Source: Pseudoclavibacter sp. RFBB5
Lineage (GTDB): Bacteria > Actinomycetota > Actinomycetes > Actinomycetales > Microbacteriaceae
NCBI RefSeq assembly: GCF_002931555.1
Contig: NZ_PSTZ01000010.1
Coordinates: forward strand, 1 to 64,000
Length of the DNA: 64,000 bases
Reading direction: 5' to 3'
The position numbers were made by a program, and so were the translations under genes. Of this stretch, positions 34,655 to 44,154 are shown in pieces (position 1 is the stretch's first letter; the number at the start of each line of letters is the position of its first letter). The notes beneath the pieces were generated by a model. It did not search any database. It had not been told where the DNA came from and was given only the letters and a program-made list of their open reading frames with translations.

Positions 34655-35287
34655 CTAGGAGACGGTGACCGTCATCGGCTCGCTCGAGCCACTGCCAGCC
34701 GGGCCCTCGTACTGCATGACGGCCGACCAGTCGCCGGCCTTGATGGCCGGGTCGCGCAGGTTCACGATGCAGCTGGACGCGTCGGTGTCGGCCGAGGTGG
34801 GGGCGGTGGCCGTCGCGGTGGCCGCGAACGTCTCGGGACCGTTCTTGAGGACCAGCGTGCACGTGCCGCCCGGGTCCGTGGTCGAGACGAGCGCTGCGGC
34901 AGAGATGACGCTCTGGTCCGGCACCCAGTAGACGCGGCTGAGCGAGACCTGCACGCCGGAGGCCTCGGCGGGGTCGCTCGGCTCGGCCGTGGCCGTCTCC
35001 GTCACGGTGACGGTCGGCACGGGCGTCGCCGTGACGATGAGCGTCTCCGGAACGGCGACCTCGGTCGCCTGCGGCAGCGTCGTGACGGGTGCCGTGTTGT
35101 CGGCAGGAGCGCCCTGGCCGAGTGGGTTCATGAGCACGAACACGATCGCCGCGATCGCCACGGCCGCCGCTATGAGGAGGCCGATGACAAGCCCCCGGCC
35201 GGTGCCACGGCGTTCGGCCTGGCTCTCCAGCTCTTCGAGCTCGTCGGGGTCGTACTGCCCGCCGAGCGGCGTCTCGCCATTGCTCAT
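34655..35287 (-). CDS. Membrane-anchored extracytoplasmic protein of unknown function
   Basis: A 210-residue protein. A charged cytoplasmic start (DPDELEELESQAERRG) is followed by one helix at about 32-55, a Thr/Val/Pro-rich stalk (about 60-105) and a small external beta-domain of about 100 residues with two Cys (GTCTLVLKNG and SSCIVNLRD) that probably form a disulfide. It resembles immunoglobulin-like domains of actinobacterial surface proteins but I recognise no family. GGAGGTGG lies just before the ATG. It sits between the acyltransferase and the third rhamnan-synthesis gene on the same strand; the 108-nt gap after it holds no gene. Confidence 0.72.
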   Translation of the reverse strand: MSNGETPLGGQYDPDELEELESQAERRGTGRGLVIGLLIAAAVAIAAIVFVLMNPLGQGAPADNTAPVTTLPQATEVAVPETLIVTATPVPTVTVTETATAEPSDPAEASGVQVSLSRVYWVPDQSVISAAALVSTTDPGGTCTLVLKNGPETFAATATATAPTSADTDASSCIVNLRDPAIKAGDWSAVMQYEGPAGSGSSEPMTVTVS

Positions 35288-35360
35288 CTGCCACCTCCAG
35301 TCGCAGACACGGTACCCCGGCGCGGGTAACGGCCACCTGATGCCGCGCCGCGAAGCGGGG

Positions 35361-37070
35361 TCAGCGGACGCGAGCGAGCAGTCCCTTGGCATCAGCGGCG
35401 AGACGCCGCAGCGGCTCCTCCAGCGCCGGCATCCGGCGGAAGAGCGACGTGGCGAGACGCGCGACGCGACTGCCGCCAGGCTTCCGTGCCCGCGCGAGCC
35501 GGTGCGGCGCCCTCACCTCAGCGCCGAACTCCGCGACGAGGTCCTCGTACTTCGCGGCCAAGAGGGCGTAGTCACTCGCGAGCCCGTCGGCTGTCTCCGC
35601 CTCCGCCACGGCGAACCCTGCATCGAACACGAGGCGGCTCGCGAGCAGGTCGAGCAGCCGGGAGAGCTCGCCGTCGGGGAACCGGGCCTCGAGCGCCGAG
35701 AACCCATGCGCGTCCAGGACCGCGGCGAAACGGCGGAGCGCATCCACCCGGTACGCGGCGAAGCCCGCAAACGGCGCGACGGGCGAATTCGCGTCCAAGG
35801 GTGCAACCGCACCGAGCGAAGCTGCCAGCGCGGCCGACTTCGCTCGCGCACCCCGCCAGCCGTCGGCGAGCAGCCCTGTGCCGATCGGCGGTGTGACAGG
35901 GACGACCATGCCGAGCGTTCGGTGGTCGGCGAACTCCCACGCGAGGGGCTCGGCGCGCTCGAAGATGACCCGGCGCCCACGCTGGCGGGCGAGCAGGGAA
36001 GCGCTCGCCGGCATCGAGTCCAGGGACGCGGCAGCGACCGACTCGACGAGCACGAGGTCGGATTCGAGGAGTCGCGCGTCACCGTTCGCCAGCCTGCGCC
36101 AGAAGTCACCGCGCACGATGCGGAGGTGGAGCCCCGAGATGGTCGCCGACTCGTCGCCGCTCGCCTCGTCGCGAACCCACTCGTGCGTGACCGCGGTGGA
36201 TGCGCGGCGCAGGACCCTGGGCCCTGCCCCCACTCCCCCGGCCAGCACACGGCTCGGCGCGAACCTCGCCGTGCTCTCGACGAGCACGTCGATGGGGAAC
36301 GCGCGACGCTCGAGATCGAGCGCGACATCACGAGCGGACACACCCCGATGGTCGAGTTCGACGGGGTCGTGGACGAAGATCCGGCGCTTCACGAGCGGCG
36401 CACCGGCCTCGAGCAGCAGGACAGGCGTCTCGAGGCTCGGATTGGCGACCGGTGCCCCCTCGACTCTGAAGTTGCCCGCCGGGAACTGCGCGCCGACCGA
36501 GAAGCCGCGCTCCGCGAAGAACGGCGAGAACCGAGCCTCGTGGTGCCGCACCGAATCGTCGTACGACCGGATCTCCGGCAACGACGCCCAGTACTCGGCC
36601 CACGCATCGCTCACCACGACGCTGCGGCGCACGGCGATCCAGTGCGACTGCAGATGTGCTGGCATCGTGCCGCGGCGCGTGTACGGGTCGGGCGTGAGCT
36701 GGCCGTGCTCGGTGACGCCCCACACATCGTGCCCCGCCGCATCCGCCCACTCGAACGTCGCGGCGAAGTCGCCGACGGGGCCGAGGAACGTGTAGTTCGC
36801 GAGGATCACCTCGTCGAAGGCGGCCAGACGCTCGGCACCGATCTCCTCGAGCGCCGCACGGTAGCCGCCGACGTCGAAGCCCTCATTGGGTCGCTCGAAG
36901 ACCGAATCGGCGACCGCGCCGAGCGACGCGCGCGACTCGTCGGTCACCGAGCCGTTCACGACGACGAAGAGCTCACTCGCGTGCGGGCGCAGGCCGCGGA
37001 GGGCGTGCAGCACGCCAGCGTCGGCGACGCCAGCCCTGTCGAAGAGCAGGTAGATGACAAGTCGATTCAT
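35361..37070 (-). CDS. Rhamnan synthesis F family protein, copy 3
   Basis: A 569-residue RgpF-type protein. The N-terminal half is well conserved: VIYLLFDRAGVADAGVLHAL, NEGFDVGGYRAAL, FDEVILANYTFLGPVG, AHLQSHWIAVRRSVV and VKRRIFVHDPVELDH. The second half keeps the overall layout (TLGMVVPVTPPIGTG, NSPVAPFAGFAAYR) but the central glycosyltransferase-like motifs seen in copy 2 are eroded, so activity of that domain is uncertain. It faces the GT2 gene at 37164 across a short divergent spacer. Confidence 0.82.
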   Translation of the reverse strand: MNRLVIYLLFDRAGVADAGVLHALRGLRPHASELFVVVNGSVTDESRASLGAVADSVFERPNEGFDVGGYRAALEEIGAERLAAFDEVILANYTFLGPVGDFAATFEWADAAGHDVWGVTEHGQLTPDPYTRRGTMPAHLQSHWIAVRRSVVVSDAWAEYWASLPEIRSYDDSVRHHEARFSPFFAERGFSVGAQFPAGNFRVEGAPVANPSLETPVLLLEAGAPLVKRRIFVHDPVELDHRGVSARDVALDLERRAFPIDVLVESTARFAPSRVLAGGVGAGPRVLRRASTAVTHEWVRDEASGDESATISGLHLRIVRGDFWRRLANGDARLLESDLVLVESVAAASLDSMPASASLLARQRGRRVIFERAEPLAWEFADHRTLGMVVPVTPPIGTGLLADGWRGARAKSAALAASLGAVAPLDANSPVAPFAGFAAYRVDALRRFAAVLDAHGFSALEARFPDGELSRLLDLLASRLVFDAGFAVAEAETADGLASDYALLAAKYEDLVAEFGAEVRAPHRLARARKPGGSRVARLATSLFRRMPALEEPLRRLAADAKGLLARVR

Positions 37071-37163
37071 AGTCGCGGGCGGCCGATACGGCCGACTCCT
37101 CCCCTGAGCGCGTGCAGACTCGTGCCAAGCTAGCACCACCGCGCACCAGACCCAGGAGAGCAG

Positions 37164-38216
37164 ATGCCAGCTTCGCGACTCGTCGCCGAACGCCGACCAG
37201 AGGACGCACGCGAGCCGCGGCTCGGAGACGCTGCCGTCACCGCGGTCGTCTGCACGCACAACGGCGAGAGATTCCTCGAGCAGCAGCTGCTGAGCATCCT
37301 GTCGCAGAGCCACCCCGTCGCCGAGATCGTCGTCTCGGACGACGCGTCCAGCGACGGCACCGTGGAGCTCGCCCGCCGCGTGCTCGAAGCCTCCGACCGG
37401 GCGTTCCGCATCTACACGCGAGACGAGCCGCTGCGTGTCAGCGCGAACTTCAGCTTCGCCTTCGGCGAGGCCCGCACCGAGTACCTCGCGACGAGCGACC
37501 AGGACGACGTCTGGCACCCCAAGAAGGTCGAGCACCTCCTCGCAGCCCTCCTCGGTGACGACGAGGCGCTCCTCGCCCACTCGGACGCGCTCCTCGTCGA
37601 CGAAGACGGCGAACCCATCGGCGGCACCCTCCTCGACTCGCTCGAGATCACGCAGACCGAGTGGCGCGACTACGAGAACGGGCGGCAGCTCGAAGCGCTC
37701 ACCGCCCGCAACTTCGTGACCGGCGCGACCATGATGCTGCGCGCATCCCTCGTCTTCCGGGCCGGCAATGCGCCGGCCCCCTGGATCCACGACGAGTGGC
37801 TCGCGACGACAGCCGCCCTCGTCAACGGCCTCCGCGTCGTCCGCGAGCCCCTCATCGACTACCGGCAGCACACCGACAACCAGATCGGGCAGACCGCGCC
37901 GACGCTGCAGGTCAAGATCGCGCAGGCGACGAAGGACGGCTCGGCCGACCAGCTGCGCCGCTACCGCCGCGCCGTCGCCCTCCTCAAGCGCGTCACCGAA
38001 CTCGGCGGCACGGCAGAGCAGGAAGCCCACGTGCGGCGCAAAGTCGCCCACGAACGGCAGAGGCTCCTGCTTCCGACCGCACGAATCCGGCGCGTGCCCC
38101 GCATCCTCAGGTGGACCCTGCGGGGCCGCTACCGCACCTACTCGCGCGGCAGCTACGACATCGCCCGCGACCTCTTCCAGTCACTGCGGGACCGCGACGC
38201 GCACACCGGGAGCTGA
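37164..38216 (+). CDS. GT2 family glycosyltransferase (DQDDVW type, 1)
   Basis: A 350-residue family 2 glycosyltransferase with a GT-A fold. VTAVVCTHNGERFLEQQLLS begins the nucleotide-binding core (about 25-44), SDDASSDGT is at 58-66 and the metal motif SDQDDVW at 111-117; the acceptor side has WIHDEWLA. These features resemble rhamnosyltransferases such as RgpB, so it may add rhamnose from dTDP-rhamnose. AGGAGAG precedes the ATG. It shares the DQDDVW core and WIxD/HDW architecture with the enzyme at 39890, and a terminator hairpin follows. Confidence 0.88.
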   Translation: MPASRLVAERRPEDAREPRLGDAAVTAVVCTHNGERFLEQQLLSILSQSHPVAEIVVSDDASSDGTVELARRVLEASDRAFRIYTRDEPLRVSANFSFAFGEARTEYLATSDQDDVWHPKKVEHLLAALLGDDEALLAHSDALLVDEDGEPIGGTLLDSLEITQTEWRDYENGRQLEALTARNFVTGATMMLRASLVFRAGNAPAPWIHDEWLATTAALVNGLRVVREPLIDYRQHTDNQIGQTAPTLQVKIAQATKDGSADQLRRYRRAVALLKRVTELGGTAEQEAHVRRKVAHERQRLLLPTARIRRVPRILRWTLRGRYRTYSRGSYDIARDLFQSLRDRDAHTGS

Positions 38217-38238
38217 ACCCCGGCTGCGACGCCGACGA

Positions 38239-38272
38239 CGAAGGCCGTGACTCGGACGAGTCACGGCCTTCG
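38239..38272. terminator. Bidirectional hairpin terminator
   Basis: Perfect 15-bp stem (38239-38253 with 38258-38272) and a 4-nt loop between the convergent GT2 gene and rmlA. Confidence 0.8.
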
Positions 38273-38289
38273 CCATCATGAGGGACCCG

Positions 38290-39150
38290 CTACGCGAGCA
38301 GTCCCTGCATGTAGCGTCCGTATCCGCTCTTCTGCAGCGGCTTCGCGAGCTCAGCGAACTCGGCGTCGTCGATCCACCCGGCACGCCAGGCGATCTCCTC
38401 GATGCAGCCGATCTTGAAGCCCTGGCGGTCCTCGATGACGCGCACGTACTCGCTCGCCTGCATCATCGACTCGAACGTGCCCGTGTCCAGCCACGCCGTG
38501 CCACGGTCGAGGACCTGCACCTGCAGCTTGCCCGCATCCAGGTACGCCGAGTTGATGCTCGAGATCTCAAGCTCGCCACGCGCGGACGGCTCGACGTTCT
38601 TCGCGATCTCGACCACGTCGTTGTCGTAGAAGTAGAGGCCGGGCACCGCGTAGTTCGACTTCGGCACCTCCGGCTTCTCCTCGATCGACACGGCCTTGTT
38701 GTCCTCGTCGAACTCCACGACGCCATACGCGACCGGGTTCGACACGTGGTACGCGAAGATCAGGCCGCCGTCGAGCACGTTATTGCCGCGCAGCGACGAG
38801 CCGAGGCCCGAGCCGTGGAAGATGTTGTCGCCGAGCACCAGCGCGACCGAGTCGTCGCCGATGAACTCCTCGCCGATGATGAACGCCTGCGCGAGCCCAT
38901 CCGGCGACGGCTGCACGGCGTACTCGATGCGCATCCCGAGCTGCGAGCCGTCACCCAGCAGGGCACGGAACTGCTCGTTGTACTCGGGCGTCGTGATGAT
39001 CAGCACCTCGCGGATGTCCGCCATCATGAGCGTCGACAGCGGGTAGTAGATCATCGGCTTGTCGTAGATGGGCATGAGCTGCTTCGAGATGCCCTTGGTG
39101 ATCGGCCACAGGCGCGTGCCCGACCCGCCAGCGAGGATGATTCCCTTCAT
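38290..39150 (-). CDS. rmlA: Glucose-1-phosphate thymidylyltransferase
   Basis: A 286-residue enzyme making dTDP-glucose from dTTP and glucose-1-phosphate, the first step to dTDP-L-rhamnose. The nucleotide-binding loop [11 protein letters not shown] (about 8-18), [23 protein letters not shown] and [13 protein letters not shown] are all standard for RmlA. It is a short-form enzyme of normal length. Only 2 nt separate it from the upstream rmlC, so the two are co-transcribed. ManB may provide its glucose-1-phosphate if it has phosphoglucomutase activity. Confidence 0.97.
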   Translation of the reverse strand: MKGIILAGGSGTRLWPITKGISKQLMPIYDKPMIYYPLSTLMMADIREVLIITTPEYNEQFRALLGDGSQLGMRIEYAVQPSPDGLAQAFIIGEEFIGDDSVALVLGDNIFHGSGLGSSLRGNNVLDGGLIFAYHVSNPVAYGVVEFDEDNKAVSIEEKPEVPKSNYAVPGLYFYDNDVVEIAKNVEPSARGELEISSINSAYLDAGKLQVQVLDRGTAWLDTGTFESMMQASEYVRVIEDRQGFKIGCIEEIAWRAGWIDDAEFAELAKPLQKSGYGRYMQGLLA

Positions 39151-39152
39151 GG

Positions 39153-39767
39153 CTACGCACCCGCCTTCGCGCTGAGCTCCGCGTAGTAGGCGCGAGCCTC
39201 TTCCCAGCTGGGAAGGAGACCGGACGCGGCCGCCTCGGCGAGCGAGGGGGCATCCGTGTCCTTTGGGGAGAGCAGCAGCTCGCCGGCCTCCTCGGGGAAC
39301 CGCAGGTCGACGTCCTTGTCGAGCGGGTTGATGCCGTGCTCGCGCTCCGCGTGGTACGTGTCGGTGACGAGGTAGCTGACCGTCGCGTCGTCGGTCAGCG
39401 CGACGAACGCGTGACCGAGGCCCTCGGAGAGGTAGATCGCCTTGCGGTCGACGTCATCGAGACGGACCGAGTCCCACTCGCCGAACTTCGGCGACCCCGT
39501 GCGGATGTCGATGACGAAGTCGAGCACGGCGCCGCGCGTGCACGTCACGTACTTGGACTGGCTCGGCGGGATGTCTGCGAAGTGGATGCCCCGGACCACG
39601 CCACGCGTCGACACCGAGGTGTTCGCCTGCTTGAGGTCGATCGAGTGCCCGACAGCTTCTGCGAGCTTGTCGAAGCGGTACCACTCCAAGAACACGCCGC
39701 GGTCGTCGCCGAACTGCTTCGGCGTGATCTCGTAGCTGTCTGGGATGCTGAGTTCGCGAATCTCCAT
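39153..39767 (-). CDS. rmlC: dTDP-4-dehydrorhamnose 3,5-epimerase
   Basis: A 204-residue cupin epimerase, the third enzyme of dTDP-rhamnose synthesis. The catalytic His is in RGIHF, the [13 protein letters not shown] and [13 protein letters not shown] strands are conserved, and the Tyr region is [15 protein letters not shown]. The start ATG is supported by TAGACT ending 7 nt upstream; a frame 99 nt longer would run into the divergent GT2 promoter. It forms a tight pair with rmlA. Confidence 0.95.
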   Translation of the reverse strand: MEIRELSIPDSYEITPKQFGDDRGVFLEWYRFDKLAEAVGHSIDLKQANTSVSTRGVVRGIHFADIPPSQSKYVTCTRGAVLDFVIDIRTGSPKFGEWDSVRLDDVDRKAIYLSEGLGHAFVALTDDATVSYLVTDTYHAEREHGINPLDKDVDLRFPEEAGELLLSPKDTDAPSLAEAAASGLLPSWEEARAYYAELSAKAGA

Positions 39768-39774
39768 GCCGAGG

Positions 39775-39780
39775 AGTCTA
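39775..39780 (-). promoter_or_regulatory. Leaderless promoter -10 box of rmlC-rmlA
   Basis: TAGACT on the minus strand, 7 nt before the rmlC ATG. In the same spacer, plus-strand CATACT (39820-39825) could serve the divergent GT2 gene. Confidence 0.5.
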
Positions 39781-39889
39781 GTGCGGTGCGTGCAGCGATC
39801 GCGCTCCGACGCACTCGGCCATACTTGGGGGCTGGCGACCTGCCCGACCCATGGGGTTCGCCGCACGCAAGAGAGAAAGAGGACGACGG

Positions 39890-40831
39890 ATGCACACCAA
39901 CGCCGAGTCGCGCACGCCGCCGCGCGTCGCCGTCCTCCTCGCGACGCACCTGGGCAGGACCTACCTCGACGAGCAGCTCGACTCGATCCTCGACCAGGCA
40001 GGGGCCGACCTCCACGTGTTCGTCTCCGACGACGGATCGACCGACGGCACCCTCGAGCTCCTCGCCGAGCGGGCCGCAGCCGACGCGCGCATCACGATCC
40101 TGCCGCCCGAGACCTTCGGCGCCCCCGCCCCGAACTTCTTCCGCCTGCTGACGACGATCCCCATCGAGGAGTACGACTACGTCGGTTTCGCCGACCAGGA
40201 CGACGTGTGGATGCCGGGCAAGCTCGAGCGCCACATCCGCCTCCTCACCGAGGGCCACGCCGACGGCGTCTCCTCGAACGTGACCGCCTTCTCGGAAGAC
40301 GGCACGCGCATCCTCATCAAGAAGGACTACCCCCAGCGCCTCGCCGACCACCTCTTCGAGACGCCGGGCCCCGGGTCGACGTTCCTGCTCACGAGGCGCT
40401 TCGCGCACCTCGTCGCCGAGCAGCTCGACAACCCCGACTCCCCCGCGCGCGAGGCCTTCGCGCACGACTGGCTGATCTACGCCCTCGCGCGCGCCGCCGG
40501 TCTGCGCTGGATCATCGACGGCGAGTCGACCGTCGACTACCGGCAGCACGTCGCCAACGCGGTCGGCGCGAACACCGGCCTCGCCCAGGCCTGGAAACGG
40601 CTCCGCCTCACCTCCAACCGCTGGCACCGCGGGCAGGTGCAGCTGACCGTCGAGGCGTGCATCCACATCGCCTCCCCGGAGGAGCTGCCGAGGCTGCAGT
40701 GGCTGCACGAGATCCTCGTGGAGTTCACGTACCGGGACGCGCTGCGGCTCGTGCGACGCTGGCGTCAGCTGCGCCGCAGACCGCGCGATCGCGCCGCCCT
40801 CGCCACGCTCATCACCGCACGACTGTGGTAG
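39890..40831 (+). CDS. GT2 family glycosyltransferase (DQDDVW type, 2)
   Basis: A 313-residue family 2 glycosyltransferase. VAVLLATHLGRTYLDEQLDS opens the core (about 13-32), SDDGSTDGT is at 46-54 and the metal motif ADQDDVW at 101-107; the acceptor region has AHDWLIYALA. The combination resembles rhamnosyltransferases of rhamnan pathways. I set the start at MHTNAES because of the GAGGACGACGG site upstream; a longer start at 39851 adds a basic stretch without homology. It is divergent from rmlCA and 123 nt upstream of rmlB. Confidence 0.87.
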   Translation: MHTNAESRTPPRVAVLLATHLGRTYLDEQLDSILDQAGADLHVFVSDDGSTDGTLELLAERAAADARITILPPETFGAPAPNFFRLLTTIPIEEYDYVGFADQDDVWMPGKLERHIRLLTEGHADGVSSNVTAFSEDGTRILIKKDYPQRLADHLFETPGPGSTFLLTRRFAHLVAEQLDNPDSPAREAFAHDWLIYALARAAGLRWIIDGESTVDYRQHVANAVGANTGLAQAWKRLRLTSNRWHRGQVQLTVEACIHIASPEELPRLQWLHEILVEFTYRDALRLVRRWRQLRRRPRDRAALATLITARLW

Positions 40832-40849
40832 CACGTCGGAGGGCCGCGC

Positions 40850-40855
40850 TAGAGT
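40850..40855 (+). promoter_or_regulatory. Candidate -10 box of the rmlB-rmlD-GT4 operon
   Basis: TAGAGT about 100 nt before the rmlB ATG. It would give a leader of about 90 nt, which contains AGGACAGG as ribosome site. No clear -35 box. Confidence 0.35.
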
Positions 40856-40954
40856 AGCTCCGACCGCGCGCGGGTCACACCGCGCCGCTCGAACCGCACA
40901 ACCATCGGCAAATTTCCATCGGCACAGCCCGGCCGACGATTGAACAGGACAGGT

Positions 40955-41938
40955 ATGAAACTTCTCGTGACCGGCGGGGCCGGCTTCATCGGCTCGAACT
41001 TCGTGCGCCGCGCGCTCCAGGACCAGTACGAGGGTCTGGAAGGCGTCGAGGTCGTCGTCCTGGACAAGCTGACCTACTCGGGAAACCTCGAGAACCTCGC
41101 TCCCGTGTCCGACTCCGAGCGGTTCACGTTCGTCGAGGGTGACATCACCGACGACGTCGTGCTCGACGAGTGGATCCCGAAGGTCGATGCAGTCGTCCAC
41201 TTCGCCGCTGAGTCGCACGTCGACCGCTCCGTCCGCGACGCGTCCGTGTTCATCGAGACGAACGTCGTCGGCACGCAGAAGCTGCTCGACGCGGCCCTGC
41301 GCCACGAGCTTCCCCGCTTCGTGCACGTCTCCACCGACGAGGTGTACGGCTCGATCGAAGAGGGAAGCTGGAGCGAGACGTTCCCGCTCGAGCCCAACTC
41401 GCCGTACTCGGCGTCGAAGGCATCCTCCGACCTCATCGCGCGCTCGTACCACCGCACGCACGGCCTGAACGTGTCGATCACGCGCTGCTCGAACAACTAC
41501 GGCCCGTACCACTTCCCCGAGAAGGTCATCCCGCTGTTCGTCACGAACCTCATCGACGACAAGCACGTTCCCCTCTACGGCGAGGGCAACAACATCCGCG
41601 ACTGGCTGCACGTGGACGACCACTGCCGCGGCATCGCGATGGTGCTCGTCGGCGGCAAGCCCGGCGAGATCTACAACATCGGCGGCGGCACGGAGCTCAC
41701 GAACAAGGAGCTCACGCAGCTCCTGCTCGACGCGACCGGCAAGGACTGGTCGTACGTCGACCGCGTCCAGGACCGCCTCGGCCACGACCTCCGCTACTCG
41801 GTCGACATCTCAAAGATCCAGCGCGAGCTGGGCTACGAGCCCAAGGTTCCGTTCGAGCAGGGCCTGGCTGACGTGGTGCAGTGGTACCGCGACAACCGCA
41901 CCTGGTGGGAGCCGCTGAAGGAGCGCGCTGCCCTGTGA
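40955..41938 (+). CDS. rmlB: dTDP-glucose 4,6-dehydratase
   Basis: A 327-residue extended SDR enzyme that converts dTDP-glucose into dTDP-4-keto-6-deoxyglucose. TGGAGFIGSNFVR is at about 7-19, the catalytic triad region is STDEVYGSIEE and YSASKASSD, and NNYGPYHFPEKVIP and IRDWLHVDDHCR are diagnostic of RmlB. The start follows AGGACAGG by a few bases; an ATG 15 nt earlier has a poorer spacing. Its stop overlaps the rmlD GTG by 4 nt. Confidence 0.97.
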   Translation: MKLLVTGGAGFIGSNFVRRALQDQYEGLEGVEVVVLDKLTYSGNLENLAPVSDSERFTFVEGDITDDVVLDEWIPKVDAVVHFAAESHVDRSVRDASVFIETNVVGTQKLLDAALRHELPRFVHVSTDEVYGSIEEGSWSETFPLEPNSPYSASKASSDLIARSYHRTHGLNVSITRCSNNYGPYHFPEKVIPLFVTNLIDDKHVPLYGEGNNIRDWLHVDDHCRGIAMVLVGGKPGEIYNIGGGTELTNKELTQLLLDATGKDWSYVDRVQDRLGHDLRYSVDISKIQRELGYEPKVPFEQGLADVVQWYRDNRTWWEPLKERAAL

Positions 41939-42834
41939 CCGATTCGACGTCTGTCCCCGCCGCGGCGGCCGCACCAGCGGCCGCCGCGCGGTTCCTGATC
42001 ACGGGTGCATCCGGGATGCTCGGCCGTGACCTCCAGCGTGCCCTCGCGGGCCGGGACGTCACCGCCCTGGATCGCGCCGCGCTCGACATCACCGACCCCG
42101 CGGCGGCCTCGGCCGCCGTGGCGGGGATGGACGTCGTCATCAACGCCGCCGCCTACACGAACGTGGATGGCGCGGAGACCGACGAGGACACCGCATACGC
42201 GGTGAACGCGACCGGCCCGGGCGTGCTCGCCGCCGCGTGCGCCGAGCACGGCGCGAAGCTCGTGCATGTGTCCACCGACTACGTGTTCCGCGGCGACGCG
42301 ACGTCCCCGTACGAGGAAGACGCCGACCACGACCCGATCTCCGCCTACGGCCGCACGAAAGCGGCGGGCGAGACGGCCGTGCGCGACGCCCTGCCGGACG
42401 CCTCCTACATCGTGCGCACCGCCTGGCTCTACGGGGCCGACGGCCCGAACTTCGCGAAGACCATGGCGCGCCTCGCGGCCACCAAGCCCGAGGTCTCGGT
42501 CGTGTCCGACCAGCTCGGACAGCCCACCTACTCGGCCGACCTCGCGGCCCAGATCGTCGCGCTCGTCGACGCCGACGCACCCGCAGGCACCTACCACGGC
42601 ACCAACGCGGGCATCGCCTCCTGGTACGACTTCGCGCGAGAGATCTTCCGCCTCGCGGGCTTCGACCCCGCCAACGTGAAAGAGACGGACAGCACCGCGT
42701 TCGTGCGTCCAGCCCCACGACCCGCCTACTCCGTCCTCGGCCACGACGCCTGGGCGAGCGCGGGAGTTCCACCCATGCGGCCCTGGCTCGACGCACTCGA
42801 AGACGCCGCCGCCCAAGGAGTCCTCAGAACCTGA
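41935..42834 (+). CDS. rmlD: dTDP-4-dehydrorhamnose reductase
   Basis: A 299-residue SDR that completes dTDP-L-rhamnose. TGASGMLGRDLQRAL (about 23-37), NAAAYTNVDGAE, STDYVFRGD, YGRTKAAGE and RTAWLYG are classic RmlD motifs. It begins with about 18 Ala/Pro-rich residues not needed for the fold. The GTG start is set by the 4-nt overlap with rmlB; the stop overlaps the ATG of the GT4 gene by one base (TGATG). The three genes are one translationally coupled unit. Confidence 0.95.
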   Translation: MTDSTSVPAAAAAPAAAARFLITGASGMLGRDLQRALAGRDVTALDRAALDITDPAAASAAVAGMDVVINAAAYTNVDGAETDEDTAYAVNATGPGVLAAACAEHGAKLVHVSTDYVFRGDATSPYEEDADHDPISAYGRTKAAGETAVRDALPDASYIVRTAWLYGADGPNFAKTMARLAATKPEVSVVSDQLGQPTYSADLAAQIVALVDADAPAGTYHGTNAGIASWYDFAREIFRLAGFDPANVKETDSTAFVRPAPRPAYSVLGHDAWASAGVPPMRPWLDALEDAAAQGVLRT

Positions 42835-43991
42835 TGGTTACCCTTCGTGTCCTGCTCGATCGCGCCGCCGACGAGCGCCCAGGCGGAACCCGGCGTTACA
42901 GCGAGGAGCTCGGACGCCAGCTCATCGTGCGCGCGCCACGCGGGTGCGACGTCGAGGCGATCATCCCCAAGCGGTCGCGCGAAGAGGTCGCGCTGCTCGA
43001 GGAGCGCGTGCCCGGGCTGACGAACGTCGTGCAGGCTCCACTTCGTCCGGAGCGCCTCGAATCGTCCTGGTCTCGAGGGCTGCTCACGAACTCCGTCGGC
43101 GGCGGCTTCATCCACAGCTTCACTCCCCTCGCCCCCATGCGCGACATCTCACTCAGCCAGGGCATCGACCAGACGGTCGTCACCTGGCATGACATGACGG
43201 CGTTCACCCACCCCGAGCTCATCAGCTCGCACACCGTCAAGCACCACAAGGCGCTGCTGCGCCGCGCGTTCCGCTACGCGAGCGGCATCGTCGTGCCGAC
43301 CAACGCCGTCGCCGACCAGGTCATCGAGCACTACGACTTCGGCGACCGCGTACGGGTCATGAGCCCCGCCGCGGCAGCCAGCATCCGCCTCCCCGAGTCC
43401 GAAGAGGCCGGCGATGCGATCGCCGAGACGCTCGGACTCCCAAACGACTACATCGTCACGCTCGCCTCGCTGCACAAGCGCCACGGCCTCGCGCAGCTCC
43501 TCAAGGCACTCGGCGAGCGCAGCCTCGACGGCGTCAAGCTCGTCGTCGTCGGCCCGACCGAGCGCGGCGACGTCACCCTCGACGCGCTCGTCAGCGAGTC
43601 CGGGGTCGCCAGCGAGCGCGTCGTCGCCGTCGGAGCCATCACCGACGAGCAGCTCGCCGTCGCGCTTCAGCGCGCCAGCGCGCTTGTCGTGCCCAGCCTC
43701 AGCGCCGGATTCGGTCTGCCCATCATCGAGGCCTTCAAGTTCGGCACCCCCGTCATCACCTCCGACGACCCCGCCCTCGTCGAGGTGGGGCTCGACGCGA
43801 CCCTCGTCGTGGAACGCGGCGACGGTATCGCCGACAGCGGCTACCCGGAACGACTCGCCGGCGCCATCGCCGGGGTCCTCGGCGACAGCGACCTCGAACG
43901 TCGACTGCGCCTCGCCGGCAAAGACCGCGGCGGCATGTTCTCGTGGGAGATCTCGGCCGACCAGGTCTGGAACTTCCACGCCGACCTGTAG
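42834..43991 (+). CDS. GT4 family glycosyltransferase
   Basis: A 385-residue GT-B glycosyltransferase. The N-domain has RYSEELGRQL and GGGFIHSFTPLAPM, the C-domain has LHKRHGLAQLLKAL, VVVGPTERGDV and the retaining-enzyme acidic motif GFGLPIIEAFKFGTPVI with its E-X7-E spacing around the two strands. It resembles mannosyl-, rhamnosyl- or glucosyltransferases of surface glycans; the donor is unknown. One-base overlap with rmlD places it in the rhamnose operon. The first palindromic element follows 8 nt after the stop and might also end transcription. Confidence 0.88.
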   Translation: MVTLRVLLDRAADERPGGTRRYSEELGRQLIVRAPRGCDVEAIIPKRSREEVALLEERVPGLTNVVQAPLRPERLESSWSRGLLTNSVGGGFIHSFTPLAPMRDISLSQGIDQTVVTWHDMTAFTHPELISSHTVKHHKALLRRAFRYASGIVVPTNAVADQVIEHYDFGDRVRVMSPAAAASIRLPESEEAGDAIAETLGLPNDYIVTLASLHKRHGLAQLLKALGERSLDGVKLVVVGPTERGDVTLDALVSESGVASERVVAVGAITDEQLAVALQRASALVVPSLSAGFGLPIIEAFKFGTPVITSDDPALVEVGLDATLVVERGDGIADSGYPERLAGAIAGVLGDSDLERRLRLAGKDRGGMFSWEISADQVWNFHADL

Positions 43992-43999
43992 CCGCGTCT

Positions 44000-44061
44000 C
44001 GGGCTGGAAACCTCACTTCGTGGCGGGAAAGTTCCCCCAACGAAGTGAGGTTGTCATCCCG
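44000..44061. repeat. 62-nt palindromic element, copy 1
   Basis: A 30-nt arm (44000-44029), a 2-nt loop and a second 30-nt arm (44032-44061); 25 of 30 positions pair, with a perfect core CCTCACTTCG/CGAAGTGAGG. It starts with CGGG and ends with CCCG. Copy 2 at 45129 has the same length and layout. It lies just after the GT4 gene and 93 nt before the DUF559 start, so it could serve as a terminator or be the edge of a small mobile unit. Confidence 0.75.
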
Positions 44062-44154
44062 AACCCGGTGACGGGATGTGGAATCCGCGGCTGAGGTCGA
44101 TTCGCGCTGTGGATAACTTCGCCCTGATGGGCGAGCGCTCCCTACCCTGTCCGC

